DNA of 64,000 nucleotides from assembly GCA_951813075.1 (NCBI GenBank), contig OX638343.1, positions 862,149 through 926,148 of the forward strand. The letters are read 5' to 3'. This document shows positions 60,410 to 64,000 of the stretch, one piece after another. How positions within the stretch are numbered: position 1 is the stretch's first letter; each line of letters starts with the position of its first letter. This stretch comes from Arenicellales bacterium. Its GTDB lineage: Bacteria > Pseudomonadota > Gammaproteobacteria > Arenicellales > JAJDZL01. The translations under genes and the position numbers were made by a program. The notes beneath the pieces were generated by a model that had not been told where the DNA came from, did no database searches, and saw only the letters and a list, made by a program, of their open reading frames with translations.

Positions 60410-60881
60410 TGAGGTTGCCGATTTCGATAATCTCGTAGTGATCGGTCAGAAGGTCGAGCAGCGCTGAAGTCATCTTCTCGTCGTCGAACACGCTGACCCA
60501 TTCGCCGAAACTCAAGTTGGTGGAAACCACGACCGGCACGTGCTCGTAGAGTTTTGATATCAGGTGAAACAGCTGCTGGCGTCTGGTGTGCTGTGTAAGC
60601 GGGCAAATCGAAGAGTTTCTGGGCATGCGGCCTCCAATCGACACGATCCCGCAGCCTAACGACTGCTTCCATACGGTCGCGGCCGAAGACCGGGGGGTTG
60701 CTCTGGCTACCCGCTATCTGGGATAAGCCGAGTTGTGGTGGATCGTCTGCGACTACAACGCACAGCATCCGGATTACTGCCATCCAGGCGCAGATACTTG
60801 CGCACCGTTTTACGGTCAAGATGAAGCTTGCGGGTAATCTGTGAGATGTTCAGCCCTTGGTCTTTGAGTTGGTGAATCATA
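60410..60881 (-). mobile_element. IS21-family relic (istA start + istB end)
   Basis: On the minus strand the istA start is seen at 60881 (MIHQLKDQGLNISQI, then RKLHLDRKTVRKYLRL, a helix-turn-helix). After about 150 bases the sequence jumps to the istB C-terminal region: [23 protein letters not shown] and [15 protein letters not shown]. The DDE core and most of istB are gone. Confidence 0.8.
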
Positions 60882-61048
60882 TAAACCCCCTATGCAATAT
60901 CATGGATCGTGTCCTTTTGAATGAATCATGAAAATCCAGACCATGGGATAAATTTTCCGATATTGCCTTTCTGCCCATTAAAGCGCAGAAAGGCGAATCT
61001 TCAGCCTCCAAAAAGTGGGAAATCTAATTCGGTGATGACAACAGTCAT

Positions 61049-61665
61049 GTGCTGATCGATCCGAAGTTGGCTACACTCAGCTGCGAGCGAGTCAGCCCAC
61101 ACGCCCGCCAGTGCCGGGGAGTTATCCACGTTTGCGCAGCGGTCGAGCGCGAGGTGCCAAAAAGGAGATTCTTCGACGCTTCACGGCAAGTGGTGATCGG
61201 CGACGGAGCTAATTGGATTTGGAACATTTGCTCTGAGATCTTTCCCCAGACGATTCAGATTTTGGATATCTACCATACCAAAGAAAAATCGTGGGATTTG
61301 GGCAAACGGATTTATGGCCGCAGTACTGATCTTGCCAGGCAGTGGTTGGCGGCTCGAATCGTTGAACTCAATACCGGTAACGTCGAAGGATTGGTTGAGG
61401 CATCGACGCATGATGGTGTGATTCAGGCGCTCGGATTTTGCCAGCGCAACGGCGATCGCATGCGCTATGGTGAATTCCGCACCAAGGGGTTGTGCGTCTC
61501 AAGTGCAGTGGTTGAAGCCGGATGCAAAAACGTCATTGGTACACGGCTCAAAAAAGCGGAATGCACTGGAGTGTCAGAGGCGCGAACGAAATTGCGGCTG
61601 TGCGTAGTTGCGTCAAACGCCACCTTTTCGATGATTACTGGTACCAAAGAATAGTCGGAATATGA
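61049..61665 (+). mobile_element. ISKra4-family transposase C-terminal fragment
   Basis: The frame holds VVIGDGANWIWNI, ILDIYHTKEKSWDLGKRIYG and GLCVSSAVVEAGCKNVIGTRLKK, the conserved end of ISKra4 transposases. A frameshift at the A-run near 61555 leads to GMHWSVRGANEIAAVRS, HLFDDYW and a stop at 61663. The N-terminal half is missing. Confidence 0.85.
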
Positions 61666-61706
61666 CTTTTACCATATTTCAGACGCACACCCCTGGTTAA
61701 ATTGCG

Positions 61707-64000
61707 TCAGAACTTCACCGCCAGGTTGAACATGATGCCGCGCTCGGGTTTCGCGAGTTCCCGCTCTCGCATCAATATGTAGAGTTTCGAGTCAACACCA
61801 GAGGGTTCGGAGGTGAGCCGAACTCCCAAATGTGCACGCTGAAGTGCACTTTGCTCGGCGAATTCCGCAAACGGCGTCAGCATCGCCGGCCGGTTCGGCA
61901 ATGCGATTCCGTAGCCTATGTGCACTTCGATGCTTTCCTTCACCGCCAGGTTGCTGCCAATCTGCGATAGTCGCTGATCCTCCCACAGTTGGTTGGTGTT
62001 GTCCACATCTGTCCCCCAGTCGCTCCTGAGCGATGCCGAAAAGCCGCTTCCGCCAGTGTGTGGCATCAGTCGCATTTGCAAACTGGCCCCCCACTCGTCG
62101 TAGCCGGTTGCGGAATGCACCAAAAGCTTGCGCACACGCACCTCGGCGACACTGCGATCTTTCTCGTAGCGGATGCCGCCTGTCACGTCCAGCCCTGAAC
62201 CGGTTTCACCATCACCACCGTCGTGACGGCCGATGATTCCAGCATGCGGCACGACTTCGGCTCCGTTGGTCGTCTTGTACCGCTTCGATCCTTCCAGTCC
62301 GGCACGGACTTGACTGGCAAAAGTGCGCAGATTGCCAAGATTACCGTCGCTTTCGCCGGTTTTCAGCATAATCCCGCTTGCTTCGATACGTGTCCCCAGC
62401 TCCACACCTTTAACGGGTCGCATAGTCAGATGCAACCCCGTTGCCGCCATGGACATCTTCAAGGTACTCCTCTGGGTAATCGAATTCGGTTGCGAGCGCA
62501 TGGCCTTACCGCTGCCGACACCCAGAATCGCCCATCCCTCAAGGTCGTCAGACAGCTTCCACTGGCCGTAGGGATGAACCGCGGTCAGACGCGTTTCAAG
62601 CAACCCACCGTCCTGATTGAATTTCATCCGGCCTGAGGTTCCCCCAATTGCAACACCTTTCAGCCACTCATCGGTGTGTGCGTCAACACCCAGATAAAAC
62701 GATTCCAAAGAGCCGTCATAAGTGGCCGGTTCCCCGGAATCTCTGCTGAAGTTTGTATAATCGCCCCGCCCCCAGATACTCCAACGATGCCCGGATGCGT
62801 CTGCTGCATCGGCGTCAGACAGCGACAAGGTAAACGAGCTGCGAGCAAGGAGCTCACGATCGCCCAGACTCAGAATTCCGCTTTGTGAACCCGCATTGAA
62901 TGGCGTACCTGCATGACAGCCGACACTAGACCTGGCCAGAGTGCTACCGCGGTGCGCGGCAACTGCCGGAGCGCACACCGTGCGTCGAACGACGCCACCA
63001 TTGAACGGATCGCTGTACCCGCCACCACTGAGTGGAACGCTTTGCCCTGCAATCTGCAGCTGCTTGCTGCCGGAACCTCTTCCCGAATCAAACTGCGTGC
63101 GAATATTCCCGATGGCGGAACTCATTATCTGACTTCCAATCGTTGCCATTGCGTGCTCCAACACCAATGAAGTCGCCGACAGGGAAAACTCGAATAACAT
63201 TGCAAACGGACTAAAACTCGCTACCACTGCACAAACACGGATACCATCATCCGTGGAGTCCAACGGATTCCACTTTCCATCCTCGTACCTGCCTATCTGT
63301 AGCGGTTTACCTACGCTTTCCGAGGCTCGCCTGATTTGTGAGTCAGCTGGCGCAAACAAGCATACGGCGGCGCTCTGACCTGCCAATCCCTGCACGTCAA
63401 TATCGATAGCACTGTCCCCGTCGACACGGTAAAGCGGGCTTTGACGCACCACCGAACTTGCCGCCTCGCCTATCGTGACATTCAGGTTTTCTGTCGGTTG
63501 TGCCGGCAATTCCAACGCAACCATCTCCGGTACAGTGCCGGAGCGATTGACTGTCACCGTATGCTCACCGAGATCGAAAATTTGTGTGCCGGGGGACGTC
63601 GGCGTAATTGACAGAATCAGCTTGTCATCGTTTGTTATCGTCCCTGTCGCTTCAATCGTAGCGAAATTCCTAAGTGATGCTCCGCTCCCGATAGTGCCGT
63701 CAATTGTAATAGTGAACTGCTCGTCAGCCTCCGGATTCGAATCCTCCGATGAACTAACGCTGATAGTCACCGAAATATCACCTGTTGGAATAGTAGCAGT
63801 TGCGCTCGGCGCGGTGTAGTCACTGCTATCGACCGGTTTCGTCCCTGAGGGGGTGACTGCTACGCTCAGCGAGGCTGCACCCGTCGGCATTGTCGACATT
63901 GTCACCGTAAACTCCAGGTCGTTGCCCTCGACTGCCGAAACATCCGACATTGTCAGCGTCGGAGTCGATTCATCATCGGAAATCTTTAAATTCACCGTTG
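61707..64000 (-). CDS. Calx-beta surface protein with C-terminal beta-barrel (partial)
   Basis: The gene enters from beyond the right edge: the frame is open at 64000 with TVNLKISDDES, the end of a Calx-beta repeat. One full Calx-beta domain follows (about residues 10-125 of the visible part, ending IEATGTITNDDK), then a spacer, then from about residue 430 a series of amphipathic strands ending NLAVKF, which is an outer-membrane autotransporter-like barrel. Such proteins are exposed adhesins or repeat proteins; export and function here are inferred. At least 763 residues are visible. Confidence 0.85.
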   Translation of the reverse strand, partial: TVNLKISDDESTPTLTMSDVSAVEGNDLEFTVTMSTMPTGAASLSVAVTPSGTKPVDSSDYTAPSATATIPTGDISVTISVSSSEDSNPEADEQFTITIDGTIGSGASLRNFATIEATGTITNDDKLILSITPTSPGTQIFDLGEHTVTVNRSGTVPEMVALELPAQPTENLNVTIGEAASSVVRQSPLYRVDGDSAIDIDVQGLAGQSAAVCLFAPADSQIRRASESVGKPLQIGRYEDGKWNPLDSTDDGIRVCAVVASFSPFAMLFEFSLSATSLVLEHAMATIGSQIMSSAIGNIRTQFDSGRGSGSKQLQIAGQSVPLSGGGYSDPFNGGVVRRTVCAPAVAAHRGSTLARSSVGCHAGTPFNAGSQSGILSLGDRELLARSSFTLSLSDADAADASGHRWSIWGRGDYTNFSRDSGEPATYDGSLESFYLGVDAHTDEWLKGVAIGGTSGRMKFNQDGGLLETRLTAVHPYGQWKLSDDLEGWAILGVGSGKAMRSQPNSITQRSTLKMSMAATGLHLTMRPVKGVELGTRIEASGIMLKTGESDGNLGNLRTFASQVRAGLEGSKRYKTTNGAEVVPHAGIIGRHDGGDGETGSGLDVTGGIRYEKDRSVAEVRVRKLLVHSATGYDEWGASLQMRLMPHTGGSGFSASLRSDWGTDVDNTNQLWEDQRLSQIGSNLAVKESIEVHIGYGIALPNRPAMLTPFAEFAEQSALQRAHLGVRLTSEPSGVDSKLYILMRERELAKPERGIMFNLAVKF

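Overview
The window looks like the chromosome of a gammaproteobacterium, probably marine or host-associated. The evidence is the conserved block leuB-asd-fimV-truA-trpF-accD-folC-dedD-cvpA-purF, the tgt-yajC-secD-secF-ribD order, lpxH, and Gram-negative trimeric-type porins ending in phenylalanine. Coding density is high, but the accessory parts carry many decayed genes and insertion-sequence relics. TTG or GTG starts are common (trpB, trpA, the fimV-like gene, the mttB-like gene, the aminotransferase).

Layout. 0.7-15.6 kb is a housekeeping block: cysteinyl-tRNA synthetase, lpxH, purine, folate, fatty-acid, tryptophan, lysine/methionine (asd) and leucine genes, almost all on the minus strand, with trpBA turned round inside it. 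15.7-20.5 kb holds an unknown small protein, a BisC/TorA-type molybdoenzyme and acetyl-CoA synthetase. 20.3-24.3 kb is a segmental duplication: the acs tail plus aldo/keto reductase tail occurs twice, each copy has kept a different intact gene, and a porin and a group II intron relic lie between them. 24.5-38.8 kb is the main accessory island. It contains an aminotransferase, then a long minus-strand run: an M24 creatinase-like protein, a non-pyrrolysine MttB homologue, a beta-keto acid cleavage enzyme, an NdoR-type reductase, an SDR, a PaaA-type diiron oxygenase, gentisate 1,2-dioxygenase, an unknown protein, an aryl-CoA ligase, a 4-HBT thioesterase, a zeta-class GST isomerase, an aldehyde:ferredoxin oxidoreductase and a MoaD-like carrier.

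38.9-44 kb carries a HigB/HigA-ImmA toxin-antitoxin pair with a palindromic operator, a PhyH-type oxygenase with an ornithine-cyclodeaminase-like partner, a cupin, a possible dead gene and a higA pseudogene. 44-48.5 kb is ribE and ribD, now separated by a frameshifted porin flanked by IS1595-type relics. 48.6-53.4 kb is secF-secD-yajC-tgt. 53.4-59.6 kb holds a beta-hydroxyacid dehydrogenase, an MFS carrier, an SDR and a fused acyl-CoA mutase (IcmF). 59.9-61.7 kb is an IS graveyard (DUF6788-like, IS21, ISKra4). The window ends inside a large Calx-beta/beta-barrel surface protein.

The most interesting reading is that 27.8-34.9 kb encodes an aerobic CoA-thioester route to gentisate: aryl acid to aryl-CoA (ligase), ring oxygenation by a PaaA-like catalytic subunit fed by a ferredoxin-NAD reductase, hydrolysis by the thioesterase, ring cleavage by gentisate dioxygenase and isomerisation by the GST. 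The PaaA-like protein stands without PaaB, PaaC or PaaD. The pathway assignment is inference from gene families and order; the substrate is not known.
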